Assembly: GCF_018691265.1 (NCBI RefSeq)
Contig: NW_024881296.1
Coordinates: 9,703,427 to 9,767,426, forward strand
Length of the DNA stretch: 64,000 nucleotides
Source of the DNA: Tyto alba
Lineage: Eukaryota; Chordata; Aves; Strigiformes; Tytonidae
Direction: 5' to 3'
Below the pieces are notes generated by a model, which worked only from the letters and a program-made list of their open reading frames with translations, had not been told where the DNA came from and searched no databases. The position numbers and the translations under genes are program-made. This document shows, one piece after another, positions 1 to 12,715 of this stretch. Every line of letters begins with the position of its first letter. The stretch's first letter is position 1.

Positions 1-1830
1 TGAATATGGTGGCAGCAGTTTGTGGCTGTTTATTCCTAAGCTCAACCTTTGCTTTACAAAGACTTGCAGAGTGACTCCTATGAAGACAATAATTTTGGGG
101 AGCTGGACTCAAACTTGATTCAATTCAGACTTTCTCTGGCACCTGCAGTCGTTCGTTCCCTGGGTTTGCTTTCAGTTCTCCTCTAGATAAGCAGCACCTG
201 CCTTACAGGAACATTATAAATGGCCCTGATTCTCCAGTAGCTTATTTGTGGGTTTATGTCATATATTGGGCCTGTGCGTCTTAGGTTTCTCTGGTATAAA
301 TGGGCACAAACCCTGGGTCTCTCAGTCTCACTTGGAGCTGGTTCTATATCTGCCATCTTCAGCAGACTGGAGCCAGATGCCCCTGTCCTCCTTAAACCAG
401 CCCTTCTCCTCAAAAATTTCTCAAAGATGCTCCAATCCTTTGTGATTTTCACTCCCATTCAAAAGCAAGCAAACGCCACATGGCTGGGTATTTTTAACTT
501 CTAAGTCTTTCCTCCCTATATTTTTAAACTATGAAGCTAAAAGTAAATGTCTGCTGGCACACCTTCTTCAGCATCTCTGTTGTTCAGCTATAACCTCATT
601 TTTATTAATACTTGCTCCATTAATTTATTCTGTACCTTCTTGCCAACAGATAGAAGTAAGAGTCATTTCTTGACAAGGCTTACTATATATTAAAGTATTC
701 AGTAATACTTTTTAATTTACCTAAATAAACAGGAAGTATATTGAGAGCTACTTGACATGACCACATAAGGTACAAAATATTACCTCCTTTTAAGAATACT
801 GCTAGAAGATAACTTTTGAGAGCTTTTTAAAAATGGTCTTATTGGATGCCTTATTTTAGTTCATTAGTTATTCAGATTCTGGTCATGCAGTCTTTAAATG
901 ATAATATGCAATATGCTAAGAGCACAGCAGCAATATTTATCTGAGCATCCAACAGTATTTATACCTTATTTCTGGTAATGCATTTAGCATGTAGAGTGAA
1001 ATGTTCCATTAGGAGCTCCTAGAGTCACAACTTCAAAATGAAAAACTTATATTTCATTAGCTATAGCAATATCCGCAGCATTTCCAGGAAATGGGTTACC
1101 AAATCTTAATTCTTGTCACCTATAATATAGATTAATTATTTAAAATTTAACCAGTTTATCCTCAGAGTTTAACAGACAGCACTTTTCCACTGAGGTACCT
1201 GAATCTATTAAAGGAAAGACTCCTAATTCCATGCATATTAAAATACATGATATGCTGACTATGTTGCAGGTTTTATAACTGATTCAGAGTGCCTTCCTAA
1301 TAGCACCTGATTCAAACTAGGGCTGACATCCATAGATGTGGAATATGTCCCTCTGAACAGGGATTATATTTAATATTTACTGGAAAATAGAAATACATAT
1401 TCCATTCCAAGAAGATGCTGTAAATTTTTTCAGGAAAATAATACTTCTAACTATTCCTTGTAAGGTTGCGTTTATGGTGCTTACAAATTTTTACAGTATA
1501 TATATATATATATACTACTAATACCAATGATTTGAGCTATACTATTAGAATTTTATCAACTAGATGAATATTTTTATGATTCATACAGTAAGAACAAGAA
1601 TGGGAAATGATGTTTTTATGACATGGCTTTCCTTGACTGTCACAAATATGTATTCATTCAATGGGTTCAAGAGCATATTATGAATTTGTTCAGAAATCTT
1701 TTTACACACAAGCTTTGACATTTCCGAGAAGGCAGGGGTTTTTTATTTCAGATAACTAGCACCTAAGATATTATGGGGATCAAATCTAAGACATAAGATA
1801 TGAGTAAACAAAGAAGCAGAATCAGATACA
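1..1830. other. Non-coding AT-rich DNA
   Basis: No gene, RNA gene or recognisable repeat family is visible apart from a short TA microsatellite at 1497-1514. The first 450 bases are somewhat less AT-rich and hold overlapping short ORFs on both strands, which fits chance rather than coding sequence. This may be the flank of the old CR1 copy that becomes recognisable near 1840. Confidence 0.5.
1497..1514. repeat. (TA)9 microsatellite
   Basis: A perfect alternating TA run of nine units in AT-rich DNA. Confidence 0.9.
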
Positions 1831-1839
1831 CCAATTAGT

Positions 1840-3640
1840 GCAAAAAAAGTAAGAATAGGACTATAATGGGAGCTATCAGCCTGGCTAAACAATGAGGTCT
1901 TCTTGGACCACAACAAATAAAAGGGAAGTTTACAGAAAGCAGAAACTAGGTCAGATTAAAGGGGAAGATGATAGAGTAATAACACAAAGGGACAAAATCA
2001 GGTAGTTCAAGGCACAAAAAAGATGAAGCTAGCAAAGGACATAAAAGGTAAAGAGAGAGGCGATATAAGTGATAGAAGGAAATGCTGTGGGAAATGTACG
2101 CTGTAATATATGCTGTAGGAAAAAGTTAAACAGAGAGGGAAATTTATTTGGAAATGACATCAAGAAGGCCAACAGATAGATGACATTTCTTTCATTAATG
2201 ATTTCAAATAATGAATAACATTTGCAATCAGGTGACTGACATGAGTTCTGTTAATGACAAAAAGATACTACTTTAGCATAGAATAAGGAAAGCAGGAGGC
2301 TAGTGACCACCTAAAGAAGTCAGAGATTTTGGAAATATTTGATACAATAAACCTTATCCTATATCATTTAAAGAAGTGTCCTAAGCAATATGTTTTAGTG
2401 ATTACTCTAAAGAGTTCTTGGAATATGGTGAGATACTAGATGACTGAAGAGGAACAAAATAAGACTTCTCTTGAGCAAAGAGAAAAGCATGGTCTGCAAA
2501 ACCTGAATTATAAATTAACAACCTAATTTTAATTTCTCAGAAAAATTCTAGGAACAAATGAGTACCAAAGAGAAACAAATATGATCAACAGCCAATGTGG
2601 ATTTGTTGAGAACAAATCATATCAAAGAAATCCGATTTCTTACTGTAATAAAGAAATAGGACTTAAGAGTAGAGAAGCAGCAGCAGTTATCCATTATCTA
2701 GATGTTAATTTGATACTGCTTCACAGGAGAGTCTCATAAGCAATCTAGAGACATGAGGTCTAGATGACACAATCAGATATTAGTTATGTAATGTGTAACT
2801 GAGCCCACTGTCAGAGGGAAGAATTCATGGACTGAACTTCTATAAGTGTTTACTGACTCTAGTACGACCTGCTGTAGCTAACTAAGCAAATTGAAACTGG
2901 AAGAGGGTGGGTTAATGTAGTAGAACTGAAATGCATCTTGATAAACTAGAGAAATTACCTGGAAAAATAAGATACAATTCAGTAAAAACAAATGTAAAGT
3001 TTTCTACTTACACGTGAACAATCAGTAACAAAACTACAAGCTATGAAATGTCTGATTTGGTAGCAGTGTTACAGAAAATGTCCTTCAGGTAAAATGAATT
3101 ACAACATGAATACAACTTAAACATTAGCACTTTTGGAAAGGGCATATAAATGGATAAACACTATGTATGATAAACACTGTGTAAGATAAACGCAGTAGCC
3201 TAACTGTATCTACTTCATTGTCCAAATTTACATGCTGTAATTCATGAAAGATGTCAATCAGTTGGACATAATCCCAAGAATGATAAGAGGTTTAGAAAAC
3301 TTCAAAAACAACAAAAAAGTTAAAATAGGATTTTTTAAAATCTAAGGGACATAAGGCTGTAGAGGAGAGTGACAATAGCCTTTAGAAGTGTGAAAGACAG
3401 GTACAAAGACAAAGGGAACAATTTGCTTTTTACCACATACAGAACAACAAATAGTGTTCTTAAATAGCAGCAAGAAAGTTTCAGTTTAGATCTAAGGAAA
3501 TCCTTTTTAACAATAAAGGTAGTAATGCACTTGAACAAATTGCCCCAGAGGCTGTAGAAATCATTGGAAGTCTTTGAGATTAGGTTAGACAAGCACCAGT
3601 AAAGATCACTTAAAGATGGTCTGGCCATGGACAAGGGGAT
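1840..3640 (+). mobile_element. Ancient CR1 LINE, second half of ORF2 to 3' region
   Basis: This is a strongly diverged, non-coding copy of a CR1-type non-LTR retrotransposon on the + strand. Landmarks of the reptile/bird CR1 pattern occur in the right order: the 'gctagcaaaggacataaaag' block near 2032, 'gacatcaagaaggcc' near 2157, the 'gtggatttgttgagaacaaa' block near 2598, 'aatgataagaggtttagaaaac' near 3280, 'ggacataaggctgtag' near 3348, and the distal block 'ggaagtctttgagattagg' to 'gatggtctggccatgg' (3564-3630). Frames are destroyed by substitutions and indels, so no reverse-transcriptase ORF survives. The terminal octamer repeats expected at a CR1 3' end are not visible, so the copy seems truncated near 3640. 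The 5' limit is approximate. Family level is fairly sure; subfamily is not assigned. Confidence 0.75.
3153..3193. repeat. Short tandem repeat inside ancient CR1
   Basis: About 2.5 copies of a 16-bp unit starting GATAAACACT (3153-3168, 3169-3184, then a partial GATAAACGC). It lies within the old CR1 copy and is probably a local duplication after insertion. Confidence 0.75.
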
Positions 3641-4010
3641 GGAAAAGGATGATGTGCTGTTCTTTTCCAGGACTATTTATGAATGTTTCTATGGACAGGC
3701 TAGAAAAGAATACTGGCCACGGACAGAAATTATACAAGGTTGTCTCAAGTATAACAGAATCCTGTAGTGGATGTATGATGCCAACAGCAGGGAGAAGGAG
3801 CGTGAGTGCTTGCCAAGCTCGGAACAGCTCAAGTTCAAGGTTGGGCCAGTGCTGAGGTTATCAAGAAACGGCTGCCTTTCACAGGAAACACTTCTGTGTC
3901 TGCCTCCTATCTGGGGATCTGGGAGGGCTGTCTCCACATTCCATTCTCCTACTTTATTCCTACTGTAGTATTTCAGTGGCAAAATGAGATGGAAAAATGA
4001 ATGTACTCTT
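3641..4010. other. Unassigned, less AT-rich segment after the CR1
   Basis: This stretch is visibly richer in G and C than its neighbours and has ORFs of 60-97 codons on both strands. None resembles a known protein and no splice pair defines an exon. It may be the pre-insertion flank of the CR1 or an unrecognised repeat. Confidence 0.3.
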
Positions 4011-7000
4011 ATTGTATTAAAATCTCTCCCTGTTATTGAGTTCAGTATCTTTAAAGACCATCTAGCGAGCTAAGCTGCTTTATAATGTATTTTCTAGAAA
4101 TTAATCTGAAAAAAAAACCAAATTCTTGTGACTTAACTTTTTTCAGAAAAATGGTTTAACAAACAACTGCTAAAGAACAAGTCATAACCCTGAGTCCGTG
4201 CTGTTGACTTGCTATTAATAATATATGCTTGCTGCTAATGATATGCGGCTTATTCTAAATTACTTGCTTCCACCATGAAGTACAGGAACCCTCCAGAAAG
4301 ACCATCTTCAAAGTCATTCCGAATAACTATTTGACAACATTTTCACAGTTACCAATTAAGACTTTATAGGAAGCATAATCGGGGTGTCTAAGTCCAAGAA
4401 TCAGAAGGTCACATGGAGTCATCCTTTCCTCCTTCTCAAATGACACTGAGAGCTGGCTATTGCTTGCTTCCTTCTTTCCTCATGCCAGTTGTCAGAGCAA
4501 ATCCAATGCTGACAGAGCCACAATGTATGTCCAGCTTTGGAACTTCATCCCTGATACCTAATGTATCATTAATACCTTAATAAAGCATTAAATTATTTCC
4601 TCAGTCTCACCAGAGTACCAGCTTTTCTCCATTTCCCTTTCTCAGGAGCCAAGCTCTATCTTCACGCTCAGTACACAGCAATCTCCATTCTACCTATTCA
4701 GTTTACTCAAAAGTTATTACTGACCCAGATGTTTCTACTCTCAATATATGCTGAACAGTGATGTAACATACATAATTCCAATCCTCTGTCAACAATTTTA
4801 TGGCCACACTCCTGGCATTTGCTTGTTTGATACCTCCTACTGATAGAATTATGCTGACTGCTGTTCATGGTTTTTGAAGGGGAGATCACAGGGAAGTTTC
4901 AAGTGCTGGTTTATATAATTGTCATGTGCTTTCTCACAGCACAGGATACTATCAGGGCAACTGCTATTTTATGAGAAGAAAAATAGTATGCACATTTTTC
5001 AGTAATAAAATAAATAAGTTCACCTCTACTTAGGGTGACATTAATTTATCAAAAATATTTAGACAAAAGTTGTTCAAGAAAATATTTGTGAACTCTGAAA
5101 ATTTAATCAATTTTGGCATGAATAATGATTACCTCTTACTTGATTTTGCAAACTGTTCAGTAAACCATTACAGGTGCTACACAAGAACAGTACATGATCA
5201 GTACACGAAAACCTGATGATGAAAAAGTGTTACATTCTCAAATAGAAACCAAAATGCATGTCATCCAAAATGCAACTTAGAGGTAACCTGCAAACATTTA
5301 GATGTAGAGCCCAGCTGTACTTAGAAGTAATGCAAATCTAACTGGTAACAGCAATTTGAATTTACAAACAATTGTCCAGCATAATGTGAAGTTAAATTAT
5401 GCATCAGAAAAGTTTACAGGACCCAGTGCCCAGGTGCCCCCTTGTTTACTACAAGCTACATGGAAACTGTTGTCATAAATGCTGTCAGAAATAGGGAACT
5501 GAGATGAAGAATACAGACTCTCTCACAGAGTTCAGGGGTGGTTGCACTCAGTGGCCTCACTGGCTCTAGTTAATAAGGGAAATCAAATAAATAAATCCTT
5601 TTAATCTTTTTTTCAACAATTTGTAAAATCCATACAGTTGAACAGCAGGGGATGCTAAATGTTAGAAGTGCCTATTTAGATCTTTGGCTTAGTGTGCTCA
5701 CAGGAGTCTAAGGGATCCAGCTGATACTGAGAGTATCCCCATGCTTTAAAGGAAATGCTCTCCTGAATAAAATATTTAGTAAGCACTGACCATAAAATTA
5801 ATTCAAAGGCATAGCCAAGTACTGATATGTGTTAATATCTATGAAATATCTAAGAGCGTGTTAGAAAATGGATAGTTAATCATCACAAACATTCACGGAT
5901 TAAGCAGACCCATATAAAGATTCATTTTATGTTTAAGGAGGAAATATATTAGTTGCAAAAGCATAAGTAGCAAACTCAAACTGTGCTTCCTTCATTTGGA
6001 AACTCCATTAATTTAAAATAAACAGGTAAATTAGTTTGCATTTTCTTTATTTTCATATGCCTTTTAATCTGAATTGGCTAAAACCTCCTTCATTAAGTAA
6101 CTATCTTATTTAAGTATTTTTTGTTATCATTTAATTGCAACTACTATTGAGATGGAAGGTGTTTAAAAGCAAACAAAACCAGTGAAGACTTCAACACACG
6201 AAAGACCAAAAATGCATTTGACAACATCAAAGTACTTGAAATGGGAACAAAAGTTCCTATATATCAGTTTGACCCCTAATTCTCTGCACTAACAAAACAT
6301 GCCATAGGATGATCACTAATGTCAGAAATGGGTAAAATCTCAAGATTAATGTCTCCTCAGGAGACAGAAGTTACCCACTCAACCTTAAAGGAAAACAGTG
6401 CCTTAAACAGTCAAGAGGTTGTTTGTTGTCTACACAGTCACCAGGGCCACTCCTTTGAGTATTTTTGTAACAGCTTTTTACTTAACTATTCAAATGACCA
6501 AACTAAGCTTCTCCGTTGCCACGAAGAAATAGAATAAAATATGACTAGATCAGATGGAAGGAAGTTGGTTTGCTTTCCTGGCAAGATTACTTCATCTCCA
6601 GGATTTCTGGACTTTTTCTACTAAAGAAAGAAACCCACCTGGGACCTTCCCATTCTGTGTTCTTGCACTTCTATTCTAAGTCTGTACTCCCAGCAGGCCA
6701 CTGGTATTGAAAGCAGCTCTTAAATATTATGTTTGAAATTCAGGCTTAATTAAATCCCACTTCTGGTTGTTGTATTGTAGTGAGGTTTCATCCAATTTGA
6801 AGCTGCATACTCTAAGTGTGCTCCCCAGACATTCAGTTTTTTAAGTGGGATTACTGTGCTATGCACAGGCGTGTGGGATGAGAACTATCTGATGAGACTG
6901 ACAAAAGGAAGAACAAGACAAAACAGTGATAGAGTTTAGGCTGCACACATGCTAGGCATTTACTCAAGAGGGAGATTCTGTCTGTGAGTTAATTTAATAT

Positions 7001-8990
7001 GGAATTTTATGCCTACGTTATTCATACTCTGGGTATATTGATTCTTTTGTGCTTAAAAGTTGTTAGCTATATTTTATTACTTATGGTTTATAATCCACTA
7101 GCTGCAAAAAGGAAAAAGTCTTTGTGTAACACTTGGGGGATGCAACCTTAATTCCACTTAAATGAGTTTAACCTGTGGCAACAGCACATGAGTAGGTTAT
7201 TCAATGTTTTTGGGAATCGGGCCAAAACCATTCCAGCTTATCTATTGAGATGAAATTCTGGAAAGCCAGAAACCAACATGAAAAGTTCAAAATCTAGAGC
7301 TGGAGACAGCAGAAATAAATTAGATGAGGAGGAAATGACAGGTTATGAGCTGAAGGGCTGCAGTGTGGTTCTCTGCCTCAGCTGAAACAGTCATCTCAAG
7401 CACAGCTTTGGATATGACCCTAACCAAAACCAATTCCCCTAGCTAATTACAGTGGATTGCAGCCCTACTAGCAGTTACAGTTAGTGTACAAGAGATTTTT
7501 CATTCATCTGTTGTTCACAAGGTGAGGATTTTTTACTGTAAGGACTTTGGGTGTGTTTGAAAAAACTCACCTGTATCCACTAGAAGGGATGCAGACTGAC
7601 TTTGGGTGATAAGTAATGAAGAGAAGAAATCAGACAGAAGCAAGGTCAAAACCACTAATTTGGGAATCATTACCTCTTAAAGTAGCTGATTAGGACACTC
7701 AAGAAATGATGGCAGAGATCCGGTGAAATACCAGGTAAATTGTTATATATTTCATTAGGACTAGCATGTGACAGGACTGTACAGCATCCTATATGGATAT
7801 TTCTGTTCCAGTATGCTAACAAGCCTAAGCTACGGAGAACTTGTGTCTCCTGATGCTATTCCTTACGTGAGTAAAATTAATCATATTTTTAAGTGTTTGT
7901 ATGACTTATTATATTTACCTAGATGCATTTTGAAAATATTTCAGATTAACTTGTTAGAAATGTCTAAATATATTTTTAATGTAGAATGAAACTGTACTTT
8001 TCTGCATAACTTTGAGATTTAGTTTCAGCACCATAGAGAATACCTCCTTCCACTAGCATCTTGCTGAAAAAGCCATTTACTGGAAGTTTCTCATACAGCA
8101 TATACTGATCAGTATGTAAGATAGTGAGGAAGTCCATTTCTTTGTACTATCTTGAAAGTATCAATATAGTCTTAAAGATCTTCCAGAGTAGCATCTGTAG
8201 TTTGGAAAAATTGTCTGAAACTGATTGTTTTAAAGGTGCAAAATTATAATCTTAAACTTTTAAAATATTATAAGAAACTGTTGCTTCTGGTAGAACAGAA
8301 AGAGCTTGTATATTCAAAATTTTGAATAGTAACTCAGACTGAAGTTATTAAATTTGTTTTGGTTTTGATATTTATTAATTATAAAAGGAAACTAATGTTA
8401 CAGAATAAACTTTTTTTTTTTTTTTTTTGTTCAGATGGCTCTTCACAAATGACATAGCACAAAAAATATTTTAGTTGTGGATTCCAGCACTCTGAAAGAT
8501 ATTAAGAAAATCACTTTCTGAAACAAGAAAACAAATGTTCTTGTCAGGATGCCATTTGCCCTGTTTATTCAAAATAATAAATTCATTTCACATTAATAAC
8601 TGAAATAAGCCAGATGTGTCAGAAGTAAGAAAAGTTCATCAGCCAGGGAAATAGAAGAGAGAGAGTCTGAAAACCAGTCTTGATGGCTGGCAATTTATGT
8701 TCCCCTCATTAACTGAATCTATGTGTTTGTCACTCCAGTGAGAAAACACTTAGAAAAGTGGGAAACAATCAACTACACATTTTAAGTACGTACATATGGA
8801 GAACCTGGATAATTACATGTCTCTTGTCAAACTTTAAGATACATGGATACTGATTGACCCTTGATTTTTTGTTTTTTATTTTAAAGCAATTTGAACTGGA
8901 AAGACAAATCGCACTTAGTCATTAGACAACCATCTAAACCAACACAAAAACAGGCTGTTGGTTCTTCCAAACATTTACCTCTGATTTGTG
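4011..8990. other. Non-coding AT-rich DNA
   Basis: About 5 kb with no gene or repeat family that I recognise. It holds scattered short ORFs and one T18 homopolymer (8411-8428). Nothing here is supported as functional. Confidence 0.5.
8411..8428. repeat. Poly-T tract (T18)
   Basis: A homopolymer of 18 T residues following 'aataaac'. No adjacent retrocopy structure is visible. Confidence 0.9.
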
Positions 8991-8999
8991 AACAGAAGG

Positions 9000-9510
9000 G
9001 AAAATAGCTGTGTTAAGTAATAACCTGGCACCCACTTCCCTGCCATTGAGACAGAGTTTCACAGCTGGCAAACAAATTACTCCCTTGCAACAGTGCTTTA
9101 GCAAAGAGCTTCTGTTCTGTCTATTTTGGACGAGAGATGGCATATTGAACGTGTCAGGCTTGGACTGCAGCTTCCTGAAATCTCATCAAAACCTAGTGCC
9201 TGTGCAGCTTCGAGTCAGATGCCAGGAGTGACAAAAGGGCCAGCTAACCGCTTGAGGCTTCCTGACTGGCAAGCCGTCACTCTGCTATCAGAGAGCAATC
9301 AATTTGATAGGCCTTGTCATGCAGGAAAATAAGTGATTATGGAAAGAAAAACAACAAACAGAGCTAGGCTTAGAGCAAAATAATCGGTGCCTCTAAGATT
9401 TTGAATTAGCACCACATTTAGGCATCTTGCCTTATTACTTGGAAGAGATTACAAGCAGAGCGCACTGGCTCCGTTCAGGCCTACATTCATTTCCTTTCTG
9501 ATGTGTGTTT
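9000..9510. promoter_or_regulatory. Candidate conserved non-coding element
   Basis: A roughly 500-bp block with balanced base composition in AT-rich surroundings. It has few homopolymers and dense motif-like words, such as 'gcaatcaatttgatagg' near 9294 and 'aagtgattatgg' near 9331. Short ORFs on the + strand are not alike in any way that suggests a protein. The texture resembles conserved vertebrate enhancers, but conservation itself cannot be seen from one sequence. Confidence 0.25.
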
Positions 9511-10006
9511 GGGGTGAGAAATTCTAATATCAGCTCAGATGTGCCACTTGGTTCCTTCCTTTGAATGTTGCAGTGACACCATAGACATCTGATCCACGTT
9601 GACTTAAATAGTCGCTATCACCCACCCATGTGAAGTAGATGGCAGCCCAGCTAAAACACTTGCTCTTTGCCTCCACAGCGCACAGACAAGGAGAGGCAGA
9701 GGTTTGGTCCCACCGGTGGGAAACTGAAAGTATTGAAAGAGAGCAATTAAAAGCACAGTATTCCCTCCTTTTTGCCAAGCAAACACACTGAGGAGCTATT
9801 GAAAGCTCTGTGTCAGTATATGCTTTCCTTCTCACCGAGTTATTTGAGGTAAGGTAATAGGAAACCTGGGGGATTCTTGTTCCTGGAGGATAAAATGTTG
9901 ATCCAGATAACCAAGTCCAAAATGAGTGTTGCTTACCAACATCTATTAAGCAGGTAGAGTATGTTACTGAAAAAATTGCTAGGAAATAACTGATTTTCAG
10001 TACCAC

Positions 10007-11039
10007 TTCCAGTTTAATTCAATATTAATAAAACAGCTAATAAGACAGAAAAATATCAGTAAGATATTTGGGTGGGGAAATTATTAGATCCAGCTGACTT
10101 AGATGCACCTGGCATGCAGGTGTGATCACCAACCAGTGCTTGATGCTGATTCTTATCATTCTGCCTAACTCTCTAACTGCTGAAGATTTCACAAGTAGAG
10201 TTTTCCAACCCTCTGATGAGCAGCCACCATCCTGGCAAGAGGAGGCACAGAGATCTCTAAAGGTCTTCGGATGAGGCATTCCATTATTTCCCAACATTTA
10301 GGGGCCAACCTTATAGGTGTGCTCATCACTGTAGAAATTGTCATTTTCATTAATTGCTACCCTATATAACAGCAGAAAAAATAGGTTCAGAGGCCTCCTC
10401 AGCTTCTCCTTCTTTTCTCAGCTGTGCCCTAACCCACATGGCTAGGCTAGCTTAACACTTGTTAAAGGAGAGCTGTTTTGTGAGATGGCTGCCTAATAGA
10501 TAGCTTGATGGCCAAACACAGTATGTGACCCCTGGAAGAGGGATCTGATGCTGCATCTCCTGTCTTGCTCCATTACTGCTTTTTAGAAATGAGTGAGAGA
10601 GTGTCTCCCTTTTTTCCACCCCTTCCTCCCCAGCCCAGTTTCTACACTTCTCCCCAAAAGTGAGAGGGGAAGACTTGAATCTTTTCAGACTGAGGAAAAA
10701 GAACCAAGATCCTGGGATGCTTGTTTTTATCTCAGCTGAGTAAAATCACAATGAATTGGATCAGTTGCTCATAAATGCTCATTTCTCATAAATCGATAGC
10801 ATTTACCATGTCCAAAACTATGTTTCACTTTTCAGCTTTACTACAACTTTTATTAGTCTACACAAAGGCATTATTAGTGTTGTATGCAGTTTTTCAGAAG
10901 GAAAATCTGATATCAAAACATAAGTGTAAGTTATGGGAAGGATAAAAGTCAGTGGAATTCTGCTCAGTAATTCAGTGCTGAAAAGTGATATAAAAGCAAA
11001 TGTCATATTAAAATGTTACCCTTTACCAGCTAGGAGGAA
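10007..11039. other. Non-coding DNA, nothing recognised
   Basis: Mixed-composition sequence with short ORFs only. No repeat family, splice pair or RNA gene is recognised. Confidence 0.5.
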
Positions 11040-11490
11040 AATATTTTTAAATGCATATATCGTCTGCATAATAAGCTCTGGTGGACTTCATTAAAACAGG
11101 TATCTCCTATAAATAAAATACCAAATTTGTCTGTGATTCCAACCGCAGGATTTCAATATTTATGAGCCTCTGAAATAGAATTAAAAGTAGACTGTTCTTG
11201 CTGAACATATAAGTAATAGGTTCTGAGCAAAACCTATTTCTACAACGTTAATCATAACCAAAACCACTGGTTGCATTAGAGCTAATTAAAAAATGCTTTT
11301 AATATATAACACTTAGGAAACTGGATCTCATGTTCTTGCCATATGCCTTTATGCAGCTGAGGAAATGCAAATACCGTTCTTAATAATATTACATGCTGAT
11401 GCTGGGGGCTGTTGGTATTTATTTAATGTAATGATTTCATTATTTATTTACTCCCAAATGGAGCCATGCGTTTTCTTGCAAATCTGGTGA
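11040..11490. promoter_or_regulatory. Candidate conserved non-coding element (homeodomain/POU-like words)
   Basis: The block contains TAAT-core sites ('gagctaattaaa' near 11279, 'aatgtaatgatttcatt' near 11426), an octamer-like 'aaatgcaaata' near 11364 and 'ggagccatgcg' near 11461. The sequence is complex and without simple repeats. Enhancer function is inferred from motif density only. Confidence 0.22.
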
Positions 11491-12010
11491 TAGTAAGTAT
11501 TTCAAAAATCTAAGAGATCTGGATCTTTTAAACCAGTCAGGTTTTCAGGAGTCTTTTCAAATACAGATAAATAGATTTGCATTAAATAAGTGTACTAAGC
11601 ATGATAAAAAAAACTTGCATGTTCATTGATCTCAGGTCAAAATAAATTGTTTAGTCTGTTGAAATATTGTGAGCTACAAGGATTACTCAGGCTGGGTGGT
11701 ACCGTACAGAAGACTGTTTATCTTTAACACCCATGATTTTAATCTGATATTTTTCTGTGTAATCGGCTGCTCATACAATATAACCTTTTGTGGAGGCAGG
11801 CAAATGTTTTATTTAGTCTCTAAACTGATGGATTGCCTCTGATTTGATTCAAGGAAGTTAGAGAAAGGAAAGGAGGCTGAACAGTATGTGATGTGATTGC
11901 ATATCAGTTTTAACAAAAACACCATCTCATAAAGGGACACAGAGTAGAGACACCCATTTCCATAAGCTTTGATGGCTGAATTATCTATCATTTAAAACTG
12001 AATTTGTTTG

Positions 12011-12029
12011 TTTTTTTTTTTTTTTTTTT
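12011..12029. repeat. Poly-T tract (T19)
   Basis: A T homopolymer preceded by 'tttgtttg'. Confidence 0.9.
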
Positions 12030-12683
12030 GACAGGATTCTCTTGGTACCATTTAACAGCAAGGACTATTTTGAATGGATGGCCTAGAAAAGGCAGTGATC
12101 TCTATTTCATTTTTATACACATATAGCATGACAGAGAGAGTAAAATACGCCTAAAAAAATCAAGAGTAGGCCAAAGTTTGAGAACTGATAGCTTTTTCCT
12201 TCTACAGAACACTTAAAAATCCTTTTACATCAATTCAACCTACTCCAGTTTTGAATACCTAATGATGGTCATAGATGTTTTACTATAAGTTAAACACTCA
12301 ATTTGAACTTCTCCTGAGTTTTTGAGTTTTGGAGCTATCTTTGTTGGCTTCATATTAGGTATCCTTTTGCTCTGCTGCTTAGCATGATATATGATGTTTG
12401 AACTTAACTTTTTTCTTCAATTAGAATTCAGTGGTATTTGGAGACCTAATTCTAGTTTTCTTTGCATAGTTTTTTCTGAAATAACAATGGTTAAAATCAT
12501 GAAGTCCTGAGTCTTACTCTCCAGGTCTGTTTTCTTTTTATCTCTAAGACTTATTAAAGTGGAGTTACTCTTCTAATGGTCCCTATGTTTATTTCAAATA
12601 ATCTTTATTTATACCTCTCTCCTTCTGTTTTATTTTTATATTAATGTTTCCTCCACATTTATGTCTCTGTACAAGACACATCT

Positions 12684-12715
12684 ATTTCTAGTAATATGAA
12701 TTTCTAGTAATATGA
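12684..12715. repeat. Two tandem copies of a 16-bp unit
   Basis: The unit ATTTCTAGTAATATGA occurs twice in perfect head-to-tail order. It looks like a recent local slippage duplication. Confidence 0.85.

Noticed and set aside
9530..10006. 158-codon minus-strand ORF with hydrophobic N-terminus
   Set aside because: Begins at GTG, no recognised domain, no promoter or splice context. Length alone is not convincing in the less AT-rich block.
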